From contig JAKLJP010000006.1 of the NCBI GenBank assembly GCA_023151115.1, forward strand, positions 124,001 through 188,000: a stretch of DNA of 64,000 nt. Reading direction: 5' to 3'. This DNA is from Anaerolineae bacterium (GTDB lineage Bacteria; Chloroflexota; Anaerolineae; 4572-78; J111). Position numbers and translations under genes: made by a program. Shown here piece by piece: positions 36,772 through 44,874 of this stretch (the first letter of the stretch is position 1; each line of letters starts with the position of its first letter). Under the pieces are notes generated by a model. It did not search any database, was not told the origin of the DNA, and worked only from the letters and a program-made list of their open reading frames with translations.

Positions 36772-37107
36772 CTACTTTTGGGGAAAATATTCTTGAAAAC
36801 GAGCGCCGACGGCATCGTTTAAATGATTGGCAAAGCCGTTGAAGCGTTGAATGTAATCTACCGCCGCTGGAGTTAGCTGCGAACCGCCCCCACCGCTGCC
36901 CCCGGTTTGGGTGTCAATCAGTTTGACCCCCAAACGCTCCTCGCACTCGTGGATTTTATCCCAGGCCCGGCGATAGGAAACGCCCATGCGTGAAGCCGCC
37001 GCCGAAATAGAGCCGGTTTCGCCCACCGCCTCCAGCAGCCTGACCCGCCAGGAACTGAGGGCAACTTTTCCATCTTTCTCAATCCAAAAATTGGCCTTGG
37101 GTTGCAT
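36772..37107 (-). CDS. ModE/LysR-like winged helix-turn-helix protein
   Basis: 111 residues. The sequence WRVRLLEAVGETGSISAAASRMGVSYRRAWDKIHECEERLGVKLIDTQTGGSGGGGSQLTPAAVDYIQRF is that of the ModE N-terminal DNA-binding domain, with the recognition helix SISAAASRMGVSYRRAW at about 33-49. No molybdate-binding (TOBE) domain follows, as in the stand-alone ModE-N proteins of many genomes. No molybdate transporter is adjacent. Its target is unknown. Confidence 0.85.
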   Translation of the reverse strand: MQPKANFWIEKDGKVALSSWRVRLLEAVGETGSISAAASRMGVSYRRAWDKIHECEERLGVKLIDTQTGGSGGGGSQLTPAAVDYIQRFNGFANHLNDAVGARFQEYFPQK

Positions 37108-37137
37108 CGTTGAGGTTAATAAAAATTCATTCTAAAA

Positions 37138-37190
37138 GGTTGAAGGGCTGGCAAGTTGGAAAAAGCAACAACCAATCCTCCAGCCCTCCA
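37138..37190. repeat. tandem-unit hairpin, TTGGAAGGC family
   Basis: TGAAGGGCTGGCAAGTTGGA (37141-37160) pairs imperfectly with CCAATCCTCCAGCCCTCCA (37172-37190). It lies between two minus-strand genes. Confidence 0.6.
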
Positions 37191-37215
37191 TCAGGTTAGC
37201 CAATTTTGTGTACAG

Positions 37216-37617
37216 TCAACCTTCATCAGGCGCGCCGCGCTTTTTTATCAAATCCTTAATTTTGCCCAACAAATCTCTGACCACAAACGGCTTTACCACG
37301 TAGCCGTCAAACAAACCGGCGTAATTTTTCGTTTCTGACTCATCTTCCAAATAATGGCGGGCCGTCAGCATAATCACGGGGATATGGGCCAGATCTTGAT
37401 TATTTTTGATGATTTGCAGCACTTGCCAGCCGTCCATCCCCAGCATCATAATATCCAGGAGAATCAAATCAATAGGCTTATCCGCTTTTTGGAGGATATC
37501 CAAACCTTCAATTCCACCCAGGGCCGAAATAACCTCAAACCCCTCCCGCTCTAAAATCAAGCGGCCCAGGGTAATCATCTCCCGGTCGTCGTCTATCATT
37601 AGGATTCGGTGTGCCAC
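37216..37617 (-). CDS. stand-alone response regulator receiver domain
   Basis: 133 residues from GTG with AAAGGAG just upstream. A CheY-like receiver: acidic pair MIDDD (7-11), phosphorylated Asp in ILLDIMM (about 55), conserved Thr in IMLTAR (about 84) and Lys in VVKPF (about 109). No output domain, so it probably works by protein contact or as part of a phosphorelay. No histidine kinase is adjacent. Confidence 0.93.
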   Translation of the reverse strand: MAHRILMIDDDREMITLGRLILEREGFEVISALGGIEGLDILQKADKPIDLILLDIMMLGMDGWQVLQIIKNNQDLAHIPVIMLTARHYLEDESETKNYAGLFDGYVVKPFVVRDLLGKIKDLIKKRGAPDEG

Positions 37618-37645
37618 GTGTCACTCCTTTGGCTGACGTTACCTA

Positions 37646-37674
37646 AGTATAACATGACCAAACTGTATTGGCAA
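37646..37674 (-). promoter_or_regulatory. sigma70-type promoter of the response regulator gene
   Basis: On the minus strand TTGCCA (complement of 37669-37674), 17-bp spacer, TATACT (complement of 37646-37651). It lies 29 bases upstream of the GTG start. Confidence 0.6.
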
Positions 37675-37700
37675 CGTTTTTTATGTCCCCCTATTGTTTT

Positions 37701-38108
37701 TTAATGATCTTTCTTTTTCGGTACCACTGTTTGAAATTTGTAGCGTAGGGCCGGCCGGGTGAGGGCAATGATAATGGCAATGGAAATAAGGACCTGGCTT
37801 ATCATCCGCCAATCTGTAGGCGCGTTCAGGAAAGCAGCCGTGTAAAACGTGTAAGGAATCGCCACCAGATGCAGCACCACATTGGCAAACCTGGCCCACT
37901 CCTGAATTGCCAGCAAACCCGCCCCCATCGCCCCATAGACCAGCAGCAGGACCAAATAGGCTACGGTATTCCCGTCGAAATTCCCCACTAAAACGGCGAT
38001 GATCAGCCCCAACAGGGCAACCGCAATCTCAAACGAGCCGATCAGCCCCACCGCCAGCGGAATGTTCTTGTCGGGCGGCGGCAGATGTTGAGAACTATTT
38101 GTATTCAC
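37701..38108 (-). CDS. small integral membrane protein, function unknown
   Basis: 135 residues with four hydrophobic segments (about 18-40, 48-66, 76-92, 101-118), a polar N-terminus and a basic C-terminus (VVPKKKDH). Not recognised as a named family; it looks like a generic DUF-type four-helix protein. It has its own strong promoter and no operon partner. Confidence 0.7.
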   Translation of the reverse strand: MNTNSSQHLPPPDKNIPLAVGLIGSFEIAVALLGLIIAVLVGNFDGNTVAYLVLLLVYGAMGAGLLAIQEWARFANVVLHLVAIPYTFYTAAFLNAPTDWRMISQVLISIAIIIALTRPALRYKFQTVVPKKKDH

Positions 38109-38139
38109 AGGTGTATCCTTTTACTGCAAGCATGAATAA

Positions 38140-38167
38140 AGTATAACATAGGCCCCCTACCTGTCAA
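38140..38167 (-). promoter_or_regulatory. strong extended -10 promoter of the membrane protein gene
   Basis: On the minus strand TTGACA (complement of 38162-38167), 16-bp spacer ending in TGT, TATACT (complement of 38140-38145). It is the best promoter match in the window. Confidence 0.65.
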
Positions 38168-38211
38168 AGATAACCGAGAATCGAAACCCTTCCCGCTCTC
38201 CCTTAAAAAAA

Positions 38212-38240
38212 TTGTGCCAACTTGGAATTAGATGTAAAAT
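38212..38240 (+). promoter_or_regulatory. putative promoter of the his operon
   Basis: TTGTGC (38212-38217), 17-bp spacer, TAAAAT (38235-38240). This leaves a leader of about 15-20 bases before hisG, too short for a his-leader attenuator or T-box. Confidence 0.4.
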
Positions 38241-38263
38241 TTCAGCCACATAAAGGACCATTG

Positions 38264-39322
38264 ATGATGCCAATCCAAACCTATTTCGACCCACTGGCTC
38301 AAACCAAGCCGCGCTCCGAAATCCGGCTGGCCCTGCCCAGCAAAGGCCGCATGGAAGAGGAAACACGCGATTTCCTCAACGCCTGCGGCCTGTCGGTCAA
38401 TAAAGTTAACCCCCGCCAGTACATTGCCCAAATTGACGACATCCCTAACCTGGAAATCTGGTTTCAACGCTCGGCCGACGTAGTCCGCAAGGTACGCGAT
38501 GGTGATGTGGATTTAGGCATCGTCGGCTTTGATACGGTGGTCGAATATCGCGGCCCCGGCGACGACGTGGTCATCATCCACGAGGCGCTGGGCTACGGAC
38601 ACTGCCACCTCTCTGTGGCCGTGCCCGAAGATTGGACCGAGGTTAACTCCGTAGCCGACCTGGCCGCGTTGGCCGCCTCACGCCAGAGCCAGCGCCCGCT
38701 GCGCGTGGTCAGCAAGTACGAGCGCCAGACCACCGCCTTTCTGGAGCGGCACGGCATCCAGCCGCACCGCATCCTCCACGCCGACGGCGCCCTCGAAGCG
38801 GCCCCGCAGATGGGCTCCGCCGATTTTATTATTGACCTGGTCAGCAGCGGCGTGACCCTGCGCGAAAACCGGCTCAAACAGATCGAAGGCGGCCAACTGC
38901 TGCAAAGCCAGATGGTCTTCATCGGCAACCGCGCCGCCCTGACCCGCCGGTCCGAAGTGTTGGCCGTCGCCCGGCAGATGCTGGAGCGGATCGAGGCCCA
39001 CCTGCGTGCCGTCGAGCACCAGACGATTATCGCCAACGTGCGCGGTTCATCGCCCGAAGAAGTAGCCCACAAAGTTTTCAGCCAGCCCGATTTGGGCGGC
39101 TTGCAAGGGCCAACGATCAGCCGGGTCTATCTGCGCGATGCCGGCGACACCGGCTGGTACGCCATCACCATCGTCGTCCGCAAAGACCGGCTGCACCAAT
39201 CCATCGAGCAGCTTCGCCGCATCGGCGGCAGCGGCGTGCTGGTCCTGCCCATTACCTACATTTTTGAAGAGGAACCGCATCGGTGGGTGAAGTTGTTGGA
39301 TGTGTTGGGGGTTGAGAGGTGA
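38264..39322 (+). CDS. hisG: ATP phosphoribosyltransferase
   Basis: First enzyme of histidine synthesis, joining ATP and PRPP. 352 residues from the ATG at 38264 (AAAGGA upstream); a TTG at 38222 is in frame but overlaps the likely promoter. Visible: LALPSKGRMEEETRDFL (about 22-38), DVDLGIVGFDTVVEYR (about 79-94), the PRPP-binding region SADFIIDLVSSGVTLRENRLKQI (about 185-207) and a C-terminal ACT-like regulatory part ending YIFEEEPHRWVKLLDVLGVER. It is therefore a long-form HisG, open to feedback by histidine and not needing HisZ. A second copy of its tail sequence occurs at 39441-39475. Confidence 0.92.
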   Translation: MMPIQTYFDPLAQTKPRSEIRLALPSKGRMEEETRDFLNACGLSVNKVNPRQYIAQIDDIPNLEIWFQRSADVVRKVRDGDVDLGIVGFDTVVEYRGPGDDVVIIHEALGYGHCHLSVAVPEDWTEVNSVADLAALAASRQSQRPLRVVSKYERQTTAFLERHGIQPHRILHADGALEAAPQMGSADFIIDLVSSGVTLRENRLKQIEGGQLLQSQMVFIGNRAALTRRSEVLAVARQMLERIEAHLRAVEHQTIIANVRGSSPEEVAHKVFSQPDLGGLQGPTISRVYLRDAGDTGWYAITIVVRKDRLHQSIEQLRRIGGSGVLVLPITYIFEEEPHRWVKLLDVLGVER

Positions 39323-39343
39323 AATCTGGCGTGATTCAAATCG

Positions 39344-39960
39344 GATTGACACTTCTTTATCACAAAAACTGATTGCTATTGAAACCGCTAGCGTGATGCT
39401 TTATCAGCGATCTCAGTAAATTCAGCATTTTCAGCGATTCAAAGAAGAGCCACATCGCTGGGTGAAGTTGCTGGTTCATGCAGCGGGTCTGACGCGCAGA
39501 TCTATTTCGATACGCTTTCGGGAACACACTGGCAAGTATATGAACGGAGATTATAATATTTTCGATATTGTTGCTATGCAGCAAGGTGTCCGAAAAGAAG
39601 TTTGGCATGGGTGGAGTTGGACATCTGAAAAGCGAGCCGAATTTGAAAAGCAAAAGTCAATGATTCATATTGCAGTCAGTAGGCAACTTGCAGGGTTTAG
39701 AATTTTCGTCGCAGATGTAGGAACTCAGCCGCGTATCCTTGAACGCCTTGAGGCAGTCATAATGGGGAACCTTTATAAACAACCTGCCCCTTTTTGCAAC
39801 ATCCCAGATAAAGGAATGATGCTTGCACCACGATGGAACTCAGAAAATCCAATTATTATTAAGAATAGATGCACAGTTATGCTATATGGCCTTCCATTAA
39901 CATTTGAAATATAGCAGGATGTCTAATCAGGGTTTATTCAGTGAAATCTAAGTGTCAATC
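39344..39960. mobile_element. 617-bp segment bounded by 11-bp inverted repeats, with one ORF
   Basis: GATTGACACTT at 39344-39354 and its exact complement AAGTGTCAATC at 39950-39960. The similarity extends loosely inward (TTTATCAC against GTGAAATC). The segment sits 21 bases after hisG, in a gap that otherwise breaks the his operon, and holds one unrelated ORF. No transposase is present, so it would be a non-autonomous or cargo element, if mobile at all. Confidence 0.5.
39462..39914 (+). CDS. hypothetical protein in the hisG-hisD insertion
   Basis: 150 residues from GTG. The frame is open from 39420, so the real start is uncertain. The sequence includes RFREHTGKYMNGDYNIFDIV, EVWHGWSWTSEKRAEFEKQ, LERLEAVIMGNLYKQPAPFCNIPDKGM and CTVMLYGLPLTFEI. 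I do not recognise the family with confidence. A small nuclease such as GIY-YIG is possible, from the general pattern of an early aromatic/Gly segment, central Arg/His and a late Glu, but the signature motif is not visible. The frame upstream reads FKEEPHRWVKLL, nearly the same as the HisG C-terminus, with mostly silent base differences. Confidence 0.5.
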   Translation: MKLLVHAAGLTRRSISIRFREHTGKYMNGDYNIFDIVAMQQGVRKEVWHGWSWTSEKRAEFEKQKSMIHIAVSRQLAGFRIFVADVGTQPRILERLEAVIMGNLYKQPAPFCNIPDKGMMLAPRWNSENPIIIKNRCTVMLYGLPLTFEI

Positions 39961-40021
39961 ACCGTTGGAAGGGATGGAGTAGGTTGAAAGCGTTGGGAAA
40001 CTGTTTAGCTGATCTGACCCG

Positions 40022-40121
40022 CCCCGGCATGAATGCCAGGGCTACCCAACAGCGCCCGATCAATCGGGCTAAAGCCGGGTTAACCCGGTGCTGTTCCTTA
40101 GCCCGGCGACTTCATCGCCGG
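40022..40121. repeat. array of four adjacent short hairpins upstream of hisD
   Basis: GGCAT/ATGCC (40026-40037), GCCCGAT/ATCGGGC (40054-40069), the perfect palindrome CCGGGTTAACCCGG (40075-40088) and CCGGCGA/TCGCCGG (40103-40121), all within 100 bases. REP-like; a CCCGG/CCGGG relative occurs at 54635-54651. Confidence 0.65.
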
Positions 40122-40199
40122 ACGAGCGCCGCTGCAAGACGCCTTCGGAGTTTCCGAATGTTTTCAACAGCATTGCGGCTTATATCATAAGGAAAAGCA

Positions 40200-40289
40200 A
40201 TGGGTTACGAAGGAGTTATTACGACTGAGCCAAGGAAACGAGGCGATAAGTCCTGCATTCGAGGGATGCGAATTACAGTCGAAAAAGGG
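40200..40289 (+). pseudogene. DUF433 antitoxin-like gene remnant
   Basis: About 30 codons reading [15 protein letters not shown] then [12 protein letters not shown]. This matches the start of DUF433 proteins, whose hallmark is GGKPCIRGTRITV and which pair with PIN-like DUF5615 toxins. The remaining 40-45 residues of the family are missing. The frame runs on into a GTTCCCTCA tandem stretch (40292-40313) and joins hisD in frame. No toxin gene follows. Confidence 0.6.
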
Positions 40290-40334
40290 ATAACTCAGTT
40301 CCCTCAGTTCCCTTCTTTGCCAAGAAACGATTAT

Positions 40335-41675
40335 ATGACTAACCTTTTCCGCATCTACACCGCCGCCGAAGCCCGGCAAACCATCCTCAAACGCACGCCT
40401 ATCGGCGAGATGAAGCTGACGCCGACCCTGGCCAAAGGCATCGAGCGGGTGTTTGGCGAAGCCTTGAGCCTGGAAACCGCTGTTGGCCGGATTCTGGCCG
40501 ATGTACGCCAGCGGGGCGACGCTGCCGTGCTCGATTGGACCGAGAAAATTGACGGCGTCCGGCTGCCCGCTTTGCAGGTAGCCCCAGCCGATATCGAGGC
40601 CGCTTACGCCGCTATTCCCGCCGACCTGCGCGACGCGCTTCACTTTGCCGCCGAACGCATCCGGGCCTTTCACCTCAAGCAGCCGTCGTCGAGCTGGCTG
40701 GATTGGCGGCGCGACGGTGGTGCGCTGGGCCAAATCGTCCGTCCTCTGGAACGGGTCGGGGTGTATGCGCCGGGTGGGACCGCGCCTTATCCCAGCACCC
40801 TGCTGATGTGCGCCGTCACGGCGCGAGTGGCCGGGGTGGAGCAGGTCATCGTGACCACGCCCAGCGGCCGCGATCCCGAGGGCCGCATCGCGCCGGTGCT
40901 GCTGGCGGCGGCCAAAGTGGCCGGAGTAGATGCGGTTTATCGTCTCGGCGGGGCGCAGGCGGTGGGGGCTATGGCTTACGGCACGGAGTCGCTGCCGGCG
41001 GTGGATAAAATTGTCGGGCCGGGCAATATTTTTGTCACCTTAGCCAAGCGGCAGGTGTTTGGGCAGGTGGATATTGACGGGCTGCCCGGCCCCACCGAAA
41101 CCCTGGTCATCGCCGACGCCGGGGCCAACCCGGCGCTGGTCGCCGCCGATTTGCTGGCCCAGGCCGAGCACGATACCCTGGCTTCGGCCATTCTGGTCAC
41201 GCCCAGCCGGCCTCTGGCTGAGGCGGTCCAGCTTGAAATAGGCCGCCAGCTTGAAAACCTGGAGCGCGGCGACATCATTGCCGAGAGCCTGCCAAACCAG
41301 GGCGGGGCCGTCATCTGCGCCGACCTGGCCGCGGCGGTCGAATTGAGCAATCTCTACGCCCCGGAGCATCTGTGCCTGCATGTGCCGGACCCGTGGGCGC
41401 TGGTCGGCCAGGTTAAAAACGCCGGGGGTATCTTTTTGGGCGAGCACGCCTATGAAGTGTTGGGCGATTATACCGCCGGCCCCACCCATGTGATGCCGAC
41501 GATGGGCACGGCCCGTTTTGCCAGCCCCCTCAGTATCCGCGACTTTACCAAAATCATCACTGTTTTTGGACTGGATGCCACCGAAGCCGCAGCTATCGGT
41601 CCTGCGGCCCAACTTCTGGCCGAGGCCGAAGGCTTAGGCGCGCACGCCGCTGCCGTAAGGAGAAGACGCTTATGA
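40335..41675 (+). CDS. hisD: histidinol dehydrogenase
   Basis: Last two oxidations of histidine synthesis (histidinol to histidine, zinc- and NAD-dependent). 446 residues from the ATG at 40335; the same frame is open to an ATG at 40200, but those 45 residues come from a DUF433 remnant and repeats. Motifs: [16 protein letters not shown] (about 137-152), [19 protein letters not shown] (about 224-242), the zinc-binding LAQAEHD, and the catalytic Glu/His in [10 protein letters not shown] (about 338-347), then [13 protein letters not shown]. The odd upstream fusion makes the initiation site worth testing. Confidence 0.94.
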   Translation: MTNLFRIYTAAEARQTILKRTPIGEMKLTPTLAKGIERVFGEALSLETAVGRILADVRQRGDAAVLDWTEKIDGVRLPALQVAPADIEAAYAAIPADLRDALHFAAERIRAFHLKQPSSSWLDWRRDGGALGQIVRPLERVGVYAPGGTAPYPSTLLMCAVTARVAGVEQVIVTTPSGRDPEGRIAPVLLAAAKVAGVDAVYRLGGAQAVGAMAYGTESLPAVDKIVGPGNIFVTLAKRQVFGQVDIDGLPGPTETLVIADAGANPALVAADLLAQAEHDTLASAILVTPSRPLAEAVQLEIGRQLENLERGDIIAESLPNQGGAVICADLAAAVELSNLYAPEHLCLHVPDPWALVGQVKNAGGIFLGEHAYEVLGDYTAGPTHVMPTMGTARFASPLSIRDFTKIITVFGLDATEAAAIGPAAQLLAEAEGLGAHAAAVRRRRL

Positions 41676-41983
41676 AAATGCGACAGGCTACACCGAAACA
41701 CGAGAAAACCCTGCTGAACCTGATGCGCGAGTCCTTTGAGGAAGAAACCGAAGCCCCGCCGGGCGAGTGGGCCAAAACCGAAACCGCCATCAAAACCTTG
41801 CTCAACGACCCCCAGGCCGGCGAAGCTTATCTGGTCTACGACGAGAATAACCAGGTGATAGGTTATATGATTATGTGTCGTGGCTTTAGTTTGGATTATG
41901 GCGGCTACTTCACCTGGATTGAAGAAACTTATGTGCGCAAATCGGAGCAAGGCCGTTTCCGCGATCAGAGGTTTTCGCCTTGA
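41672..41983 (+). pseudogene. truncated GNAT acetyltransferase
   Basis: 103 residues overlapping the hisD stop (ATGA). It matches the first half of a GNAT acetyltransferase: MRQATPKHEKTLLNLMRESFEEE, YLVYDENNQVIGYMIM, GGYFTWIEETYVRKSEQG. It stops exactly where the acetyl-CoA-binding motif A (R/QxxGxG/A) should begin; the last residues RFRDQRFSP are unrelated. About 50 residues are missing. A deletion joining it to hisC explains this, and the product is probably inactive. Its TGA overlaps the hisC TTG. Confidence 0.65.
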
Positions 41984-43116
41984 GCCGCACATTCAATCTC
42001 GACCGGCTCATCCGGCCCAACCTGGCCCGGCTCAAGCCCTACACCCCGATCCTGCCGTTTGAGGTGCTGTCGCAGCAGTTGGGCCGCCGGCCCGACGAGA
42101 TCATCAAGCTCGACGCTAACGAAAACCCTTACGGCCCTTCGCCGCGGGTGGCCGCAGCCCTGGCCGAAGCTCCCTACCTGCACATTTACCCCGACCCCGA
42201 AAGCCGGGAACTGCGAGCGGCCCTGGCCGATTACACCGGCCTCGCTGCCGACTATTTGTTGGTTGGCCTGGGCGCCGATGAATTAATTGACCTGATCATG
42301 CGTCTGGTCATTGTTCCGGGCGATGCCATTATCAATTGCCCGCCGACCTTTGGTATGTACGCCTTCGATGCCGATGTTAACGGCGCGGAGGTGATTAATA
42401 TCTGGCGGCGATCTGATTTTTCGGTGGATGTTGATCAAATCGAAAATATAGTGGGTCTGCCCTATCCCTCCCTCGCATCGGAAAATGGGGAGATTAAACT
42501 TATCTTCGTCACTTCCCCTAACAACCCTGATGGGTCGTTACTAAGTGACGACGACTTGAAACGGCTGCTGGCTCTTCCGGCTATTGTAGTGCTTGACGAA
42601 GCCTATATTGAATTTGCCGGCGTTTCGGCGGGAGTGGGCAGCCGGATCGAATGGGTGCGTGACTACCCCAATCTGGTTGTCTTACGCACCTTTAGCAAAT
42701 GGGCCGGGCTGGCCGGGCTGCGCCTGGGCTACGGCGCGTTTCCCCTCGACATCATCGCCCACCTCTGGCAAATCAAGCAGCCCTACAACGTTCCCGTGAC
42801 CGGGCAAATTGCCGGGTTGGCCTCGTTGGCCGACCGGGAGCGGCTACTGGAACGGGTGGCCCAGTTGGTAGCGCAGCGAGAAAAGTTTTACCAAGTTCTG
42901 GCCGGCATCCCCTGGCTGCAAGCCTACCCCAGCCAGGCCAATTTTATTTTGTGTCGGGTGCTGGGCCGACCGGCGGCGGAGGCCAAAGCGCAGTTGGCGG
43001 CGCACGGCATTTTGGTCCGCTACTACCATTCGCCGGGCCTGGCCGACTGCCTGCGGTTCAGTATCGGTACTCCGACCCAAATGGACCGGCTGGCGGAAGT
43101 TTTAAGGCAACTGTAA
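41980..43116 (+). CDS. hisC: histidinol-phosphate aminotransferase
   Basis: 378 residues from TTG (CAGAGG 9 bases upstream). A PLP fold-type I aminotransferase converting imidazole acetol phosphate to histidinol phosphate. Motifs: KLDANENPYGPSP (about 44-56), GLGADELIDL, the PLP-contacting SPNNPDGS (about 183-190), VVLDEAYIEF (about 206-215), the PLP lysine in LRTFSKWAGLAGLRLGY (about 233-249) and the C-terminal CLRFSIGT. In the start used here the N-terminus (RPNLARLKPY) agrees with the family. Confidence 0.94.
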   Translation: MSRTFNLDRLIRPNLARLKPYTPILPFEVLSQQLGRRPDEIIKLDANENPYGPSPRVAAALAEAPYLHIYPDPESRELRAALADYTGLAADYLLVGLGADELIDLIMRLVIVPGDAIINCPPTFGMYAFDADVNGAEVINIWRRSDFSVDVDQIENIVGLPYPSLASENGEIKLIFVTSPNNPDGSLLSDDDLKRLLALPAIVVLDEAYIEFAGVSAGVGSRIEWVRDYPNLVVLRTFSKWAGLAGLRLGYGAFPLDIIAHLWQIKQPYNVPVTGQIAGLASLADRERLLERVAQLVAQREKFYQVLAGIPWLQAYPSQANFILCRVLGRPAAEAKAQLAAHGILVRYYHSPGLADCLRFSIGTPTQMDRLAEVLRQL

Positions 43117-43229
43117 TCGTTGAAGTGAATTTTTCCATTGATGTTCTCATCTTGCGTCTCGCCTGTTCCATTCATTTTACGCAGGACGCAAGACGTAACA
43201 CGCAAGACTTCCTTTTTTGGGTCAATCCA

Positions 43230-44255
43230 ATGAGCTACAAACCCAGGCTGCAAATCGAAGGACTGATCTTTGCCGTTGACGACGTGCTGGTGGACGTCAG
43301 CGGTTCGTACCGCGAGGTGGTCCGCCGCACGGTGCAGCTTTATCTGGAGCAGGCCATCGGACTGCCGGCGGCCCAGGAGTCACTGCTGACCCTCGACGAA
43401 GTGGCCCTCCTACAAAAGATGGGGCGCTTTGTCAATTATTGGGATTTGGCGACGGCGTTGGTGCTTTATTTTATCGAAATGTTGCCGCCGGTGCCGGTTC
43501 CTACGTTCCCCTCCCGGCTGCATGTCCCGGCGCTGATTGCCTATTTGCAACTGGCCGGGGGTCGCCTGAAAATTAGCCTGGAAACGCTGCGTGAGCAAAA
43601 GAACATTGCCCAACTTGCGCAAGACATTGCCGCCGCGGGCGGTGGGCTGGACGGCGCCAACACCGCCCTACCCAAAATGAACCGGCATCTGCTGGTAGCC
43701 AGTGGCAACCTGACCAAAACCAATCTGGTCAACCGTATTTTCCAGGAGCTTTACCTGGGCGCGAGTGTATTTGAGCAGATGTATCAGCAGCCGGCGGTGC
43801 TGGTGCAGGGGACCGGCTACCGCGAGCGCGAGACGCGGCTGATCAAGCCAGAGGTCTTAACTCATTTGGGCCGCACCCTCGGCCTGGGCGTGGTCTCGAA
43901 CCGGCCCCGCCTGGAAGTCGAGTGGACGCTGAAAACGACGCAGCTTGAGCCTTATTTTCAAACCGTCATCACCCTGGACGAGATAACCGAGGCCGGAGCC
44001 AACCCTCTGCCCGATCCCTGGGCGCTGATAGAAGCCGCCCGCAGGTTGCAGCCCACGCCGGCCCGCAGCGCCTACATCGGGGCTAATCCGGCGGATGTCA
44101 TTGCCACTCGCGCTGCTAACCAAATCGCACCCTTCACCGCTATCGCCTGCCTGGCTAGCGCGCCCGACAAAGAGGCCCTACGCGCCGAGTTTGAGGCGGC
44201 GAAGGCTCAGATTATTCTGGGCCATCCGAATAACTTAAAAGAGTTGGTGGAGTGA
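43230..44255 (+). CDS. HAD-superfamily protein of the TIGR01548 type lacking the nucleophile Asp
   Basis: 341 residues from the ATG at 43230; the open frame extends far upstream inside hisC and is a shadow there. The N-terminus IFAVDDVLVDVSGSYREVVRRTV matches TIGR01548-like HAD proteins (IVFDMDGVLVDVSxSYR), which often lie in his operons. The first Asp of DxD is Ala here. LGVVSNRP (motif II), PDPWALIEAARRL with no clear motif III Lys, and YIGANPADVIATRAAN (motif IV, Asp kept) follow. If the alignment holds, the protein is not a normal phosphatase. The operon lacks another histidinol-phosphatase, so its role is of interest. Confidence 0.75.
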   Translation: MSYKPRLQIEGLIFAVDDVLVDVSGSYREVVRRTVQLYLEQAIGLPAAQESLLTLDEVALLQKMGRFVNYWDLATALVLYFIEMLPPVPVPTFPSRLHVPALIAYLQLAGGRLKISLETLREQKNIAQLAQDIAAAGGGLDGANTALPKMNRHLLVASGNLTKTNLVNRIFQELYLGASVFEQMYQQPAVLVQGTGYRERETRLIKPEVLTHLGRTLGLGVVSNRPRLEVEWTLKTTQLEPYFQTVITLDEITEAGANPLPDPWALIEAARRLQPTPARSAYIGANPADVIATRAANQIAPFTAIACLASAPDKEALRAEFEAAKAQIILGHPNNLKELVE

Positions 44256-44271
44256 AAGGATTTAAATTTTG

Positions 44272-44874
44272 ATGAATCCACCCCGTACCGCCACCATCAC
44301 CCGCAAAACGGGCGAAACCGATATCGAAATCAGTCTCAATCTTGATGGCTCCGGCCAGGCCGACATTGCCACTGGCGTCGGCTTTCTGGACCACATGCTG
44401 CACGCCCTGGCCCGCCATGCCCGTTTTGACCTAAAAGTGCGGGCCAGCGGCGACCTGCATATTGACGAGCACCACACCGTCGAAGACGTGGGTATTGTCC
44501 TGGGTCGGGCGCTGGCCGAAGCCCTGGGCGACCGCACAGGCATCACCCGCATGGGCCACGCCATTGTGCCAATGGACGAGGCCCTGGCCCTGGTGGCCGT
44601 TGACTTTGGCGGACGCGGTTACTTTGTTTTTGACGGCGCTTTCAGCACCGAGCGCATTGGCCAGATGGGCGCCTCGCTGATCCCCCACTTTTTTGAAAGT
44701 CTGGCCCACGAAGGCCGGCTGAATCTGCACGCCCGATTACTGGCCGGTGCAGACGACCATCACCGGGCCGAAGCCCTGTTCAAAGCCCTGGCCCGCGCTC
44801 TGGATATGGCCGTCCGCCGGGATGAGCGGCTGGCCGGGCAGTCACCCAGCACCAAAGGGACACTCACTGCATGA
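44272..44874 (+). CDS. hisB: imidazoleglycerol-phosphate dehydratase
   Basis: 200 residues from the ATG at 44272 (GAAAGGA upstream). Mono-functional IGPD, the manganese dehydratase acting on imidazole glycerol phosphate; the histidinol-phosphatase domain of the enteric fusion is absent. Motifs: [20 protein letters not shown] (about 35-54), the metal site [14 protein letters not shown] (about 64-77), and [38 protein letters not shown]. Its stop overlaps the hisH start (ATGA). Confidence 0.96.
   Translation: MNPPRTATITRKTGETDIEISLNLDGSGQADIATGVGFLDHMLHALARHARFDLKVRASGDLHIDEHHTVEDVGIVLGRALAEALGDRTGITRMGHAIVPMDEALALVAVDFGGRGYFVFDGAFSTERIGQMGASLIPHFFESLAHEGRLNLHARLLAGADDHHRAEALFKALARALDMAVRRDERLAGQSPSTKGTLTA

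Noticed and set aside
38222..38263. Upstream TTG start for hisG
   Set aside because: It overlaps the likely -10 box, and the ATG at 38264 has AAAGGA in the right place.
42699..43229. Upstream extension of the HAD gene frame
   Set aside because: It overlaps hisC in another frame, is low complexity, and the HAD domain starts at the ATG at 43230.
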